From Pleodorina starrii (Eukaryota > Chlorophyta > Chlorophyceae > Chlamydomonadales > Volvocaceae): a stretch of DNA of 64,000 nt. Positions within the stretch are counted from its first letter, which is position 1. Every line of letters begins with the position of its first letter. A program made the translations under genes and the position numbers. The DNA lies in assembly GCA_030267565.1 (NCBI GenBank), contig BRXU01000003.1:3862001-3926000 (forward strand), in the 5' to 3' direction. Below the pieces are notes generated by a model. It searched no databases. It was not told the DNA's origin and worked only from the letters and a program-made list of their open reading frames with translations. Below, piece after piece: positions 1-12,867 of the stretch.

Positions 1-3000
1 GTGGGGAGTCAGTACACGGGAGGAGCGGGGAGCAATGGGGGCGCGTGAAGTGGGCCGGGAGGCAGGATCCCTGGCGAGGCGAGGCGAGGCGAGGCGCGGT
101 GAGGCGCAGGAATTCCTAGACGCGCACACCCACGCGCACACGCACACGCAAAGCCCACACACGCAAAGCCCATCCGTCTATCCGTCCATCCTTCCGTCCC
201 TCCTTCCGCGCTCCCGCCCCCCGGCTCTCACCCCACAATGTGATACCGAAAGCGTACACGTCTGCCGCCTTGGACATCTGACCGTGGAGGAGCACCTCTG
301 TGGGGGCGGTGCAGGGCAGGGCAGGGTAGGGCAGGGTAGGGCAGGGTTGGGTAGGGCAAGAGGGGCAGGAGGGAGGGAGGATGTGAATATGAAATTGATT
401 ATGAAACCCAGGGCAGCCATGGAAGGGCAGGAGGGGCCGATGCAAGGAGGGAGAGACGAGGGCGACGGGGAGGGAGGGGAGGGGCGGCCGGAGGTGCATG
501 AGCGCGGCCGCAGGCGCCCCAACACCCACACACCCACACAAACACACACACCCACACCCACACCCACACCTCCACCTCAGAACCGCACTGTCGCATCTCG
601 GCATCTGCTCTTGTATCGCTGGATGGCTGGGCTGGGCATCTGCCGGAGTCATGACCAAGGACGCTCCACTCTCCCAAGGAACCTCCTCCCCCCTTGCCTC
701 TTGCTCTGTGGCCCCACGGGAATACCGTAAAACCCTAACCACACTTAGGACACCACACCAGCCACACCCACACCCTGGGGCGCCGCCCCGCCCCGCCCCG
801 CCCCCAACACCAGGCCCCGGTCCTTCTTTACCCCCGGTGCCGGTGCCGGTGCCGGTATCGGGGTATCGGTCCGGGGTCGGCCCTGCGGCATCATTCATCT
901 TTACTCATCTCCACCCCACCTGGTGTCATGTGGGCAAAGGCCGAACCCGAACCCGAACCCCCCCTTGGTTCACAGAGCCATGTGCCCATGTCCCACCCCG
1001 CCCCGCCCGCCCCCACCTGGCGCCATGTGTGTGAGGGTGCCCTGGAATGTGGCCGACACGTGCGTCTTCAAGTGGTCCATCTTGATGGCCAAACCAAAGT
1101 CCGCAACCTGATGGTGGGTGGGTGGGTGGGTGGGTGGGTGGGGAGGGGCAAACGTAGCACAGTCCGAATGGGCAAACGCGGGAGTGGGTGGGTGGGGGAT
1201 ATCCACGTATAGGGGGGGGGCCTGAAAGAGGGGATAACGCGAAAGCGGAGGGATGAGACGGGGGCGGGCTGGTGGGGGTGTGGGGTTGGGGACTTCATGT
1301 CAAACAGATCGCAACGCAGTCACCGAGTGTCATCCGCACCCGTCCCACTCGCCCACCGCACCCACCTTTGCCATGACGCCCCCGCCCTCCCTCCCACTCG
1401 ATTTGAGCATCACATTATCCGCCTTCAGATCTGCACCACCACCACCACCGCCACCACCACCACCACCACCACCGGGGCAGCAGAGCGGGGCAGCAAGGGG
1501 AGGGGGACACCGAATGAGAGTGGGCGCGTGTTGTTGACTTGTTGTGGGTGAGCCGTACGGTGTCACACGGTAGCGTCAGTACGGAACAAAAGTACGGACG
1601 TGTGCAGCGGGCGGCGTATTTGAGGACAGGGTGGGCGTTGTACTTGAGCGGGTGGGTGGGGCCTGCACAGCCATGCACCGGCCGCGCCCGCGCCCGTCTT
1701 TGAAGGAAAGCCACCGTGTTCCGTGTCCCTCGCCCCCCCGCCCCCGCTACCCACCCCCATGCACCACATCGTTGAGGTGCAGGTGCAGCAGCGCCTTGGC
1801 CACATCCGCCGCCGTGTCCAGAATGGCGGAGAAGTTGAGGCCCGTCTCTGCGAGCAAGTGGGCGAGTGGGCGGAGGGGGGAGGGGGCGAGAGGGCGAGGG
1901 GGCGTGGGCAGGTCGGCGGTGCAGCGTAGACAAGAGGCAAGCGGGTGTGTGTGATGGTGCGTCTTGCAAGGAGGGGTGTGCAGTGCGGTCGTCCTCCCTC
2001 TCTGGAAGCCTCCTTCCTTCCTTCCTTACTTCCGGAGGAGGAGGAGGAGGGGGGTCATTAAGGACTTGAGGGGAGAGAGCGGCTAGGGGCGCCTAAACGC
2101 TACCGTGCAGGAGCGTCAAGGCGATGGCGTTTGGTCGGTCGGCTGTTGGCAGAGTGTGCGATCGTCTGTCTGTCGGGTGTCGGCAGAGTGGACCAACTGC
2201 CGCCACCGCGGACAGCAGAGGTGGTGGAGCGGACGGGTGGTGGCGCGGGGCCCGAAGGGAGCGCGGGGCGGCCTGCTCCGCGCCCGGAGACGCAATGGCA
2301 GCGTCCGGATTCGGAGACTGTGTTCGCGGCGGCGCTGGCACGTTCACGGTCGCAACCCAACACCCCCGGGTTCTGCGGCACCGCCACTCCACTCCACTCA
2401 CACTCCACATTGTTCCCTTACAACAAACCAAACTGAACTCCCCTGTCCACTCCACTCCACTCCACTCCGCCCCGATCCGCTCTCCCCCCACTCACGTCCG
2501 AAGAATATCCCCGCGTCCAGCGCCTCCCTCAGACAGCCCTTGTCGCAGTACTCGAGCACCAGCTGCACCTGCGAGCACACACACACACAACGCAGTAGGA
2601 CGCAATGACCGCGGTGTGACAACAGCCGAACAGCCGAGCAGCGGGACGCGAGGAGGTTTGGGACGGATTGGATTGAATGTGGGTTGAGTTTGGATCGGAT
2701 CGGATGGTACTGCTCCGGGCCGTTACGGGTTGAGGAAGACGACATCGTAGCGAAGGAATGGAGACGGTGTTAGCGGTGCGGTGCGGTGCGGTGCAGCGAG
2801 CTTAGGTGCGACACATGCGGCGCAGACACGAGACGCGCAAAGCACACGAACACACACACACATCCCTATGCACACACGCATGATGATGATGAACGCATAG
2901 GTATGCGTGCGCACCCTTGCCGCGCACCTCGTAGCTGTGTATTCCGCCCCCTCCTGCCGCTGCCGGTCTGTGCCCCTGCGCCTCATCAATGTCCTCCTTG

Positions 3001-6000
3001 AAGGGCGCCAGGGGGTCATCCAGCCGCTGCTGGTAGCAAGACCCGCCGCAGTCCGTGGTGGCCATGTCGCTGAGGCGGAGGGGAGGGGGGCGGGGAGGGG
3101 GTGCAGCGGGAGGGGGAGGCGGGGGGAGAGAGGGGCGCGGCAGGGAGGGAGGGAGAGGCAGGGGCACGTGGGGTGACACGAGCGGGGCGGCGGGGCGTCG
3201 CTTGCAGTGCGTACGTCAGTGTGGTGTACATGTGCGTGTGTGTGTACGTGGGTGTGTGTTTGGTTCAGGGCGCATGCCAGCGTCTAGTCACTCCAGTTGG
3301 AAAGTGGAAACCCAAAGGTGGGGCCAGGCCAAAGGCCCAGCCGAAGACCTCTCGCGAGGCCCACCTTCCCACACCTTCCTTCGCTTGCCCTGCCCCCCTG
3401 ACCTGCCCCCTCCCCCGCCCCCTCTTTCCCGGCTCGCGGCCGCCCGCCCGCCCGCCTGTCCGCCCGCCCCGCCCCGCCTACTTTCCGACGATGATGGCGG
3501 AGGCGGTGAGGTCGTCCGAGGGGCGCCCCGCAGTGTGTGGGGAGTAGGACGAGTCCTGCGGGGGCAGGGCAGGGCAGGGGGGGGGAGGGGGCTGCGGTGA
3601 TGGTACTGCTCGCAACGACCAGGCACGGGTCGGGTCGGGTCACGCCGGTGTGGGGTTTGAAGTGTGAATTTGCAAAAACACAATTGGGGGTTGATGGTGG
3701 TGGGTGGTGGTGGGCTGGGATGGATGCAACAGCCGAGAGGCACATGGGGCAGGGGTGCGCCCGGGGGCGCCAAGGGGCTGAGAGGGTGTGCGCTGGAGAG
3801 GGGATGGGACAAGGCAGGGAAAGGAAGGGGCCATGTGCCCTGTGCCCTGTGCGTGCTGACAGCAGCTAACGGCAGCAGCAGGACGGCAGCTCCGCTCCTC
3901 CTTCCCTGCCTTGTACCGGGTTCTCCTCCCTCGCACCTTGAGCGGTTTTATCTGGTATGTGTATGTGGCTACCACGTTGGGGTGCGCCAGCGAGGAGCTG
4001 ATGGCCGCCTCCATCACCGCCATCTTCTCGCGCTTCTCCTTGCCGCTCATGTTGGTGGGCAGGATCATGGTCTTGATGGCCACCTCGGTGCTCCGCCACA
4101 GACCTGAGCGGTGCGGGGGTAGGGGTAGGGGTACAGAGAGTGACAGTCCGAAGGAGGCGGGGAGAGCGTGTGTGTGTGTGGGGGGGGGGGGGGTATCCAC
4201 GTATAGGCCGGAGCGGGGGGGGCCGGGGTCTCCACGCCGGGTACCTCTCCCTGGTCTGCCCCCACCGGCCAGGGTCGGTCGCTTAGGGTACCTTGTTGCG
4301 GTTCAGTCCGGCTCTCGGCTGTCACACGGAAAGGGGGGCCAGGTTCCGTTCCGACGTGTTGGCGGCGACGATGGCGGCGCTGCTGCTGCCACCGCCGAGC
4401 CCCGGGGCCGCTCCCCGCAGCACAGCGGCCTCTCCCTCTCTCGCCCTCTCTCCGCCTCTCCCTCTCTCCGCCTCTCCCTCCCTTGCTCTCCCTCCCTCGC
4501 CCCTCCCTCTCCCTCCCGCCCTCCCTTGCTCCCTATCGCTGCGCCTCACCGACGCCAATGACACGCGACCTGCTGCACCACCTGGCAGTGAACCGAAACC
4601 CCAACATGACATGCCATGCCATCATCTGACATGGACCCACCTCCCGCGGGGCACGCGCACGTTTCTCCCTCCCTCCGCGGGGCACGTGGGCTACCACAGC
4701 AGGGTGTCCCCCCCCCCGCAGCCCCACCAGCCACCACCCGCCCGGTGGGTGCATCATCTCTAACCCCAGCCGGTGGGCCGGTGGCCCGGTGGCCCGGTGC
4801 GCCAACCCTGAAACCGACCCATTGGCACCCCAAACCCCGCCCCCCCCCCCGGCCTCTCACCTCGATACACCTTGCCAAACGTGCCCTCCCCGATCATCTC
4901 GCCAAGTACCAGCTCCTGATCCGGAAGCCCGCCGCCACCACCACCCTCGCCGTTGGACGATTGGCGGTTGCTGCTGCCCCCGCCGCCGCCATTGGCAACC
5001 CCATCCGCGCCGCCGCCGCCGCCGCTCGGCCTTCCTCCGCCGCCGCCCTTGCCCCCCGCGCCGCCGCTCATGCGATTCCCCGTCAGCAGCTTCTTCCGCA
5101 TCTCCTCGATCTTATCTGTATACGGCACGTACGGCAAGGGGGAGGATTAGGCGGGTCGTATGTGGTGGTATGGGGGGCGGAAAGGCTCCTAGAGGGTAAG
5201 TGAGCAGCTTGAGGGGCGAGAGGGGGCCTGGGCGAGGTGAGGCAGGGCGGGATGGAGTTGTAGCGGTGGTGAGGAGGGTGGTGGTGGTGGTGGTGGTGGT
5301 GGTGGTGGTGAGGGTGGTGGTGCGCGCGCCCAGGCGGCTGCACCGGACACGCCTGTTGCGAGGAGGCCTAAGCGGAAGCCGGCAAGGGGGGAGGCCGCTG
5401 GGAGGCGGGCACACCAACTGGAAAGCGAGCGGTGGCAAGAGGGCAGGAGCTGCCCTCCAGAGTCCGGTACGACCATTCAACTCCCCCTCCCCCTCCCCTC
5501 CACCCGCCTATACGGTACCCACACGTTATCTTCTGCTCACATGCACACGCGCATGCACACACACACAGCCACGTACTTGACGCATACGCACAGCCACACG
5601 AACAAAAGCACACCACCACCCCCACCGCACACGCGCACACTCGCTCGCTCGCACCTGCGGGACTGGCGTGCACCTCCGCCTGCAGCGGCCCGCTGTGCCC
5701 CACCGACGCCACGCCGCCGCCCAGCGCCCCGTTGCTCCCCCCACCATTGACACTGCCACCACCACCGCCTCCTCTCCCGCCTCCTCCTCCGCCGCCTCCG
5801 TCGGTTATGGATGCCCCCGGGTCCAGCCCCAGGCACTCGATGAGGTTGTACTGGCGCCTCAGCAGGGCCTCCATGCGCTCCTTCTCACTCAGCAGCGCCG
5901 TGGCCGCGTCCTCCAGCTGCTGGTTGGCAGACTGCGCTCCGATCAGGGGGGTTAGGGGGTCAGGAAGTGATATGCTCCGTTGTAGAACAATGCGTAGGGG

Positions 6001-9000
6001 GGGTTTGAAGAGTAGAGTGAGTAGGGGGGGGGCACACAAGGGGGTTGCGTGTATGCATGACAGTGTAGAGCGGCAAAGCGGCAAAGCTGACAGATGTAGA
6101 GGGAGGAGCGGTGGGGCACACGGGGGGTAATGACAAAGGAACCCACAAGGCCACAAGGGTTGTTTTTAGGGTTTCTTCGTCTCGAGTGCAATGTGCCATA
6201 GAGCACCAGTGCCCGGTTCGTGGCCAGTTCGCACCCCAGCTGGTGGCCACAAGCCAGTACCAGCCGGTGCCCATGCGGCCGGTCTCTGCCCCGCTGCTGC
6301 CCCCCCCCCGCCACCCACCAGCACCTCCTCCAGCAACATGCGCTGCTGGGCTCGCCCCACCAGAGCCAGGCCCACCAGCACCGACAGAAGAAGACTCATC
6401 ACCACCACCTGAACGGAGCAAAGGAGGGAGGGAGGGTCAGCGGCGGGCAGGTGTCAGTCACAGAGAGGGGCTGTGCTGGCTGGCTGGCTGACCGGCGGTC
6501 AGGAACCTCCACTCCACCAGCCCACGCAAGCCAGCCCACGCAAGCCAGCACCAGCACCAGCCCCCACTTGGAGACAAACACACGGCATGTATAAGAAGTT
6601 ATCGATCGGTAAGTCCGGTCCGGTCCCGGCTGGCCATCGTCCAGTTCCGCGAGTCACTGCCCGGCCTCCCTCCCCCCCTCCCTCCGGGTTCAAGTCGCCT
6701 CCGTCCCACCCCTCCGCTGCGTTACCGGCACCGGTACCGGCACCTCCTCCCCACCCACCCACCATCGCCACCAGCGGCCACTCCCAGTTGGGTGACCAGC
6801 CCCTCGAGTCCGCCACGGAAAGGCACCACTCGTTGTTGGGCACCTCGATGTACACCTGAACCGGGTCGCGCAGGGACTGGGGGCCGGGGGAGGGGGGGCG
6901 GAGAGGGGGGGGAGGGGCCGGGCCCCGGGAGAGAGTGTTACGGTCAAAAGCGGCATGGCTGGCGGGGAGGTAAATGTAAAAGAGCCCGAAATTCCAGGTT
7001 ATGAATGGGCCAAGGGCGGAGGCACGTTGCGGGGCGGGGCGAGTTGGGGGGCTGACGTGACGGGTGGGAGGGTGGGTGCCGTATTCGGAAGGAAGGAAAG
7101 AAGTGACAGGCGTGCACCCATGTCATGTCAGGTCATGTCAGGCCAGGTGAAGTCAGGTGAGGTGCGGTGACGTCAGGTCAGGTCAGGTCAGGTCAGGCCC
7201 TCAATGGCCGCGAGCTGGCAACCTGCGCAGCTGGCAAGCCGACACACAAGCCGCTGTCCTCCTGCGTTGATCCCCTCCCCTCCCCTCCCCTCCCCTCCCC
7301 TCCCCTCCCCTCCCCTCCCCTCCCCTCCCCTCCCCTCCCCTCCCCTCCCCTCCCCTCCCCTCCCCTCCCCTCCCCTCCCCTCCGCTCCCCTCCCCTCCCC
7401 TCCCCTCCCCTCCCTCGCTCACCACACTCCTGCCCGCCATAAGTAACGTGTGGCTGCTGTTCAGGTCGTCCGGCCGCGTGAGTTGGAAATACAGGCCCTG
7501 GTGGCTCAGGTCGTCGATCCGTACGACACTGTACACGAACCTGTCCCAATGGATCAACACCGTAGCGAAACCTGACACGCGTGTGTGTATTGAAGGGGTG
7601 GGGGGTGGGGGAGAATGGCAAAATCACGACTCAAAGCTAGTGGGGATGAGGGGGGCGGGGCGACAGCCACTCGGACAGCCACCCGGACAGCCACACCCGG
7701 ACAGCCACCCGGCACGGACGTGAGGCGCGTTAGTTCGTTCGGGCGTGCATTGCCGCTTTGCAGGAATCCCCACCCCCGCTGATCTTCGATTGTAAATTGC
7801 AGCAAAGGGACATCACAGAGGGCGAAAGTACAGCAGAGCCGGCTGCTGTGTGGGGGGAGCACCTGGATGAAACCCGGATGATGTCCGAATCCACGAATCC
7901 ACGGAATCCCTCCCGTCTCCCTCCCACACCCACGCGCCCGCCCACTCCATACCGGGGAGTACACACCCCACCCCCAAGCCCTCCCACACGGCCCCCCCGG
8001 CCCTCCCTGGCGCACCCCAGAACTTGGTCCTCGTGGCGGGGTCGTAACAGATGGGGCAATTGGTGGCGTCCCGCCCCGTCCCGAATGTGTCGCCGGCTTC
8101 CACGTCACGAACAAAGATGGGGTAACGCGCGGGTGCGCCCATGAAGCCCTGTGCGAGCGCAGGTGCGGTAAGGGGCGGCGAGGGGGTGAGAGGGGGTGGT
8201 CAGAGGGTGTGGAAGGCAGTTGCAAGAAGGGTAAGAGCTAACTTACACACAAGCTTTACTTTAACACGGGCAAGGGGTGGTTTGGAGAAAAGCGGCTCTG
8301 GATAGGCAGGGGCAACATGAGTGGTGATAAGGGCATCCGCCGCGGAGCAACCGAGAGGGAGGGAGGGAGAGGCGACAGGACGACCCGGCTGTGAGGGGTG
8401 GGGGTGGCGGCAGTCCCCTCGGAGCCGGAACCGGGACCAGAGGCCGGCCCAGCGAGGGCAACACCGCACCGTATGCACCGGACCGTATGCAGCGGACCGT
8501 ATGCACCGCCGAGAGCAATCCAGCAACGCAGTGCCCGAACCCAGGGCACGGCAGGGTGAGGGCGGCGCAGGGCAGGGCTGGGCAAGGCAGGGCAGGGCCG
8601 GCAGCAGCAGCCTGGACGCCTGGGCCCCAGGTCAGCAGTGAGTGAATCGCAAAGAAGGCAAAGGTGGCTCGGCCAAAGCTGGATGCAAGCTAGAAAGCAA
8701 GCATTGCATGCTGTACAGGGGCCGTACAGGTGCCAGCAACACGTGTTCACCCACAACGGATACCGGTATCCGCCCAGGCGGATGGAGCGCGAATGCCGAA
8801 CATGCTGACGTACACTGACCTGTACGAGCATGTACGGCCCCGCCAGAGTCAGGTTGTGCGAGGCGATGGTCTTCAGCGCAAACTCCCGGTTCTTGGGGTC
8901 CGCCAGCAGGTCGTGTCCGAGAGCCGCCTCGTTGCCTGGGCGATACGTGGCCGCGTGCACAAACAGGTTGCCGTTTGGTGAGTTGGCCGCGGCGCGCATC

Positions 9001-12000
9001 GGCGGGCCGCCGTTACCTTTCCCTTTCCCTTCCCCTGGCCCCGACCCAACCCGACCCGCCATTCGTCGGTCTCTCCAGTTGCTCCAGTTGCAGCTCCCCA
9101 GTTCAGATCTCCACGACCCGAAGCCCGCCCACGGACCCTGTGTGGCTGTGTCTGCGATGAAACGAGGGGGGCGAGACCCCCGGCCACAGCCCAGGCGCCG
9201 ACCCCGCCCCTCGTCCCCTTCCCCGTCTCCCTGCCCCGCCACCCTCGCCGCTTTCGCTGCAGTTTCGTCTCTGCTGCCTCCGATCCATCACCCATCCCAC
9301 TCTGCCCAGTGCCATCCTCGTCCCGGCCCCCGCCCCTGTCCCTTCGTCCCCCCCTCCCCAACGAGCCTCAATAGCCCGTTCCATTCCGTTCCATCGCCCC
9401 CCCTGCCTGCCTCCATTGCTTTCCCGGCTTTCCTTTCAGATCCCGCCCACACATCAGGCCCAGGCCCTAGTCCTTCAACCCAAACCCAGCCAGGTCCAAC
9501 CCTAGCTAGCCCAGTCAGGTCCGACAGACCTCCCCGATTGGCCATCCGCCCTCCCCTACGCATGGACAGCCCCGCCCAGAGACCGCACGACAGGCGCCCT
9601 GCTGCGCCTGCGCCCCCGACTCGCCCCCGACTCCCCCTAAGCCCCGACGGTCTGCCGCACGGTACTGGTGCATAGCTGACCGGCGATGCCGTGCTCCATC
9701 CGCCCTGCAGCCGCTGCACGGCAGCTGTGCACCTGCAGCCCCCCACCTCCAGCCCCAGCCAAGGGGCCCCGCGCCGTGACCACATAACCGACCAAACCAA
9801 CGGCAACCCAACTCATATCGTCATATGGCAGTTGCCCGGCAGCACGGCCCGCGACCCCCCATGCTGAGCTGCATGCCCGCACTGGTTCTTTAAGACAGGC
9901 TCCAGCCCCAGTCCCAGTCCCAGTACCGGTCCCACCGACCTAGCCACCCACCTAACCCCAGCTCCGACCCAGCCACCCATCTTACCACCCAACCCCGATC
10001 CCGACCCCGAGCCACCCATCCCGCCCAAGCCCTTGACCCAGCCACCGACCCACCCACTCATCCGCAGCCCTGACCCAACCCCGGACCCCAGCCAGCCAGC
10101 CAGCCAGCCACCCACCCAGCCCAAGCACCAGTCCCAGCCACAGCCCTAACCCACCGGCCCTTCCACCCGCCCAGCCCCAACCCAGCCACCCACCCTTGAG
10201 CGGCTCAATGGCCCTCAGCACGCCCAGCGGCGCCAGCTGCATGTTGGCAATGGAGCCAGCCGCCGTGAGGGACAGCAGCTCATCGGCCAGGGAGGGGAAG
10301 GTGGCGTTGAGGGTGGGGAAGTCCGGGTAGCGGGTCACGAAGGACTGCATCACCTGCACGCACGCACGCACGCACGCACGCAGGTGGGTGGCTGGGTAGG
10401 CGTTGGCATGTGCTGCTGTGTGTGGGGACGTGTTGGTAGCTAGGTAGGTGCTGGTGGGGAGATAGGTAGGGATGGCATCGCGGCATGTCGCGGCATTTCG
10501 GCGCGGCGCATCGAGGCATCGGTCAGGCGGCGGTGAGCGGCGGAGGGCCGCGTGACCCGTGGGTCGGTGCCGAGGAGCGAGTGAGCATCACGACAGCGCA
10601 AAGCAAGCGGCCCAATAGGCCAGCGTGCGTCATGGAAGCGGGCGCTCCTCCGAATGCGTGGGGACAAGAGCAACAGCCGGCCATGGGCCGGGCGGAGTGA
10701 GAGCAGGGGTCGCATCGGGGGAGCCGTCTCCTCTCCTGCCCCGGGTGAGGGTGGGAGTGAGGGTGGGAGGGGTGAAGGCGGCCGATGATGCGGCCGCGAC
10801 AGACCGCCGTGCGGAAACCGGGCAACACCATGGCTGGAGGGCATCGGCCAGACACGGTGGCGGTATCTGCCTCGATGCTCTCCGGCTGGCGGGGTGTTTG
10901 TGGCCCGGACGTGGTTTGTGGCCCGGACGTGGGGGTGATGACCATGAGCGCAGCGGTGGAACGGAAATCTGGGGCCCTGGTGCTGCTGGCTGACGGCGTC
11001 GCGGGCAGCAGCCGCCGCACACGTGCCGCCCCTCAGGCCCCGCTGGCCGCAGAAGCACCGCGAGAGATCCCCACTGACCAACGCTTGATCGCCACTGCCC
11101 AAAGCCACGGCGGCCGCTGCAGCAGCGGTCCGGGGCCGCAGCGGCGGCGGCCGGAAGCTTCTGCCATGCGCGTTTTCTCCACGGCGGCGGCGCTTCCCTA
11201 ACTGCACAGGGCCCCCCTCACCCGCCGGTCATCGGAGCTCGTGCACGACCCCACCGCCGGGCCAATGCGAACGCTGTCCCAAGCTGCCAACCCGACCGGG
11301 CCCGACCGGAAAACCACGCCACGTAGCAGTGGGCCAAGGTGCTTTCGTTGGCACTTCAAGGGTGTACGGCACGACAGGCGTAGCGGTTGGTTCAGGCAGT
11401 TGTACTCCCCCTTGCTCAACGGCGGGTTGGCGGGTTGGGTATGAATCCTACGCGCCGGGGTATGCTGTGGGCGCCGTCGAGCCTTTGGAATTTGGCACCG
11501 GCAGCGGCGGAACAAGCGCGCGCGCCTTCAAGCCCCGTACAAGGCCCACGCTTCTCCTCGCGCAATCGGTTACGCACGCGGCACATGAGGCAGACGGACC
11601 TTGACGGGGAGATAGCACGCCCGCAGCTCCGATGCGATGCTTTGCGCCTTATCTGCCGCGCGGTTCTGCGCATTTGTCAACCGCTGGCGCCGCTCCTGCG
11701 CTGACGCCGCGAAGACGCCCCAGAGGCCCAAGCCCATGCAAAGGAAGAGCAGCAGTACCGGCACGACCACCACCTTTTTGTCCTTCCGGACCGCGAGCAG
11801 CAGCGCCTGCGAGATTGGAATGCCAAGGAATGTCATGGGACGACAGGTTACGCAACGCGGAGCACGGCAAATGCAGCAAGCGCACAGAACTGAGCCATGC
11901 TGAGGTGCGCTGACCTTCTTCTTCACGTTGCCGCGCTTGTCCGTCGTATCCGGAGCATGGCCCACCCTGGCACCGCCCGGGGCTTTGCCGAACCGTAAGC

Positions 12001-12304
12001 GCCGCGTGATGTGTGCGAAAGGGTGGAGTACATCCTGATACGCCGCTATGCTGTTTTTCTCCACCACGCTCCTGAGCTTCTCGGCGTCCAGCGCCTCGGT
12101 AGTCCCTCGGCGTTCGGGAGGAGCGTTCGCAGCGGTTGTGCATGCTGCTCCTCCAGAGCATCTTAAATCTTCTTCGTCACGAGATATCAGGAACAAGGGC
12201 GCCGACTTGTTTGTCACCACCCCGTTGACGTTCCCGGAGGCCTGCGCCCCATATGCCAAGTTGATGGCTAGGTGACCGTTTGAGCCCCCAGTGGCTTCAG
12301 CCAT
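1..12304 (-). CDS. CHASE-domain receptor kinase, TKL/Raf-like (3' end beyond window)
   Basis: Membrane receptor predicted to sense an extracellular ligand and phosphorylate Ser/Thr (or Tyr) targets in the cytoplasm. Exons, 5' to 3': 12304-11915, 11806-11600, 10353-10194, 8935-8820, 8148-8016, 7571-7423, 6876-6763, 6408-6325, 5931-5655, 5115-4861, 4103-3937, 3555-3482, 3069-2928, 2568-2496, 1847-1755, 1430-1366, 1107-1017, 297-232; every junction keeps phase (885 codons seen). TM1 lies at about residues 142-165 and TM2 at about 417-441. Between them is a CHASE domain, with GHDLLADPKNREFAL followed by a Gly/Pro-rich PIF stretch. After TM2 come a short coiled coil and a Gly-rich linker. The kinase has a Gly loop GEGTFG (619-624), VAIK Lys639, HGDLKADN (Asp812), DFG (836-838), an APE and DVYAFG. 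About 72 residues are inserted between beta4 and beta5 (685-756). The start is the first in-frame ATG. The exon 8 donor is the least certain border. Kinase subdomains after IX lie off the window. Confidence 0.85.
5278..5322. repeat. (GGT)n triplet tract in a kinase intron
   Basis: About 15 GGT units between the exons at 5931-5655 and 5115-4861. Confidence 0.9.
6763..10353 (-). other. CHASE extracellular sensor region of the kinase gene
   Basis: Five exons (10353-10194, 8935-8820, 8148-8016, 7571-7423, 6876-6763) encode about 220 residues between the two membrane helices. The order of motifs fits CHASE: a helical stretch with FVTRYPDFPTLNATF, then GHDLLADPKN.REFA, LAGPYMLVQ, GFMGAPARYPIFV, then a beta-rich end with WCLSVADSRGW. 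In known CHASE receptors, bacterial and plant (for example cytokinin-binding histidine kinases), this domain binds small ligands. The ligand here is unknown. Confidence 0.75.
7265..7414. repeat. (CCCCT)n pentanucleotide array in a kinase intron
   Basis: About 28 almost uninterrupted CCCCT units, with one variant near 7383. It lies in the intron between the exons at 7571-7423 and 6876-6763, so the pre-mRNA carries (AGGGG)n immediately after the 5' splice site. Confidence 0.95.
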
Positions 12305-12867
12305 TGTAACACCGTAACTGCCTTCACGTTGCAAGCATTCCCCTGGTGTCCAACATATCCGTCAATGCAGCACTTCAATGATGTATAGACTGTATATATG
12401 TGAATTGTGATAACGTTGAATGCAGGGAACTAAAAAACCGGACTCCGAAGAGAGATAATCTTCGGGGACATTAACGCAACCGTAAACGGCCGGACGGCCC
12501 TGATCACTGGGAGGCTGGACCGTCGCAATTACTTCACAGCAGCAAAAATTGCGATAAATGTATTATCTCCTATACTGGTTAACCCTTCCAAAAGTGAGGA
12601 GCTCGGCCCGACGCAAGGACCTAGACAATATCGATCAAGGTGTGCGGAATGAGCACGCGGACGTTACAAGTATAAATGCGAGCTGTCAAGCAGTATCTAT
12701 AGGGGTATCTTGTCTTCCCGACATCACTTTTTCCGGCCCTTCCGTTGGTAGGACGCATCAATGCAAGCGACGGCAGCATGTCGCGGCAGCGGTCGATAGC
12801 ACGATAGGCCAAAGGCAATCGGTCACAGGCTGCTTGCAACACGCCGCCCGATTTGTTTCGTACGGTC
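12305..12867. promoter_or_regulatory. Divergent intergenic region between the CHASE kinase and NYN genes
   Basis: About 560 bp separate the ATG of the kinase (minus, 12304) from the ATG chosen for the NYN gene (plus, 12868), so it probably holds both promoters. A TATATAT run at 12393-12399 is about 90 bp upstream of the kinase ATG and could act as its TATA box. The 5' UTR lengths are unknown, and the NYN gene could have an upstream exon in this interval. Confidence 0.4.

Noticed and set aside
7265..7414. Tandem repeats as CRISPR arrays
   Set aside because: Units are 3-7 bp and directly adjacent, without spacers, in a eukaryotic genome.
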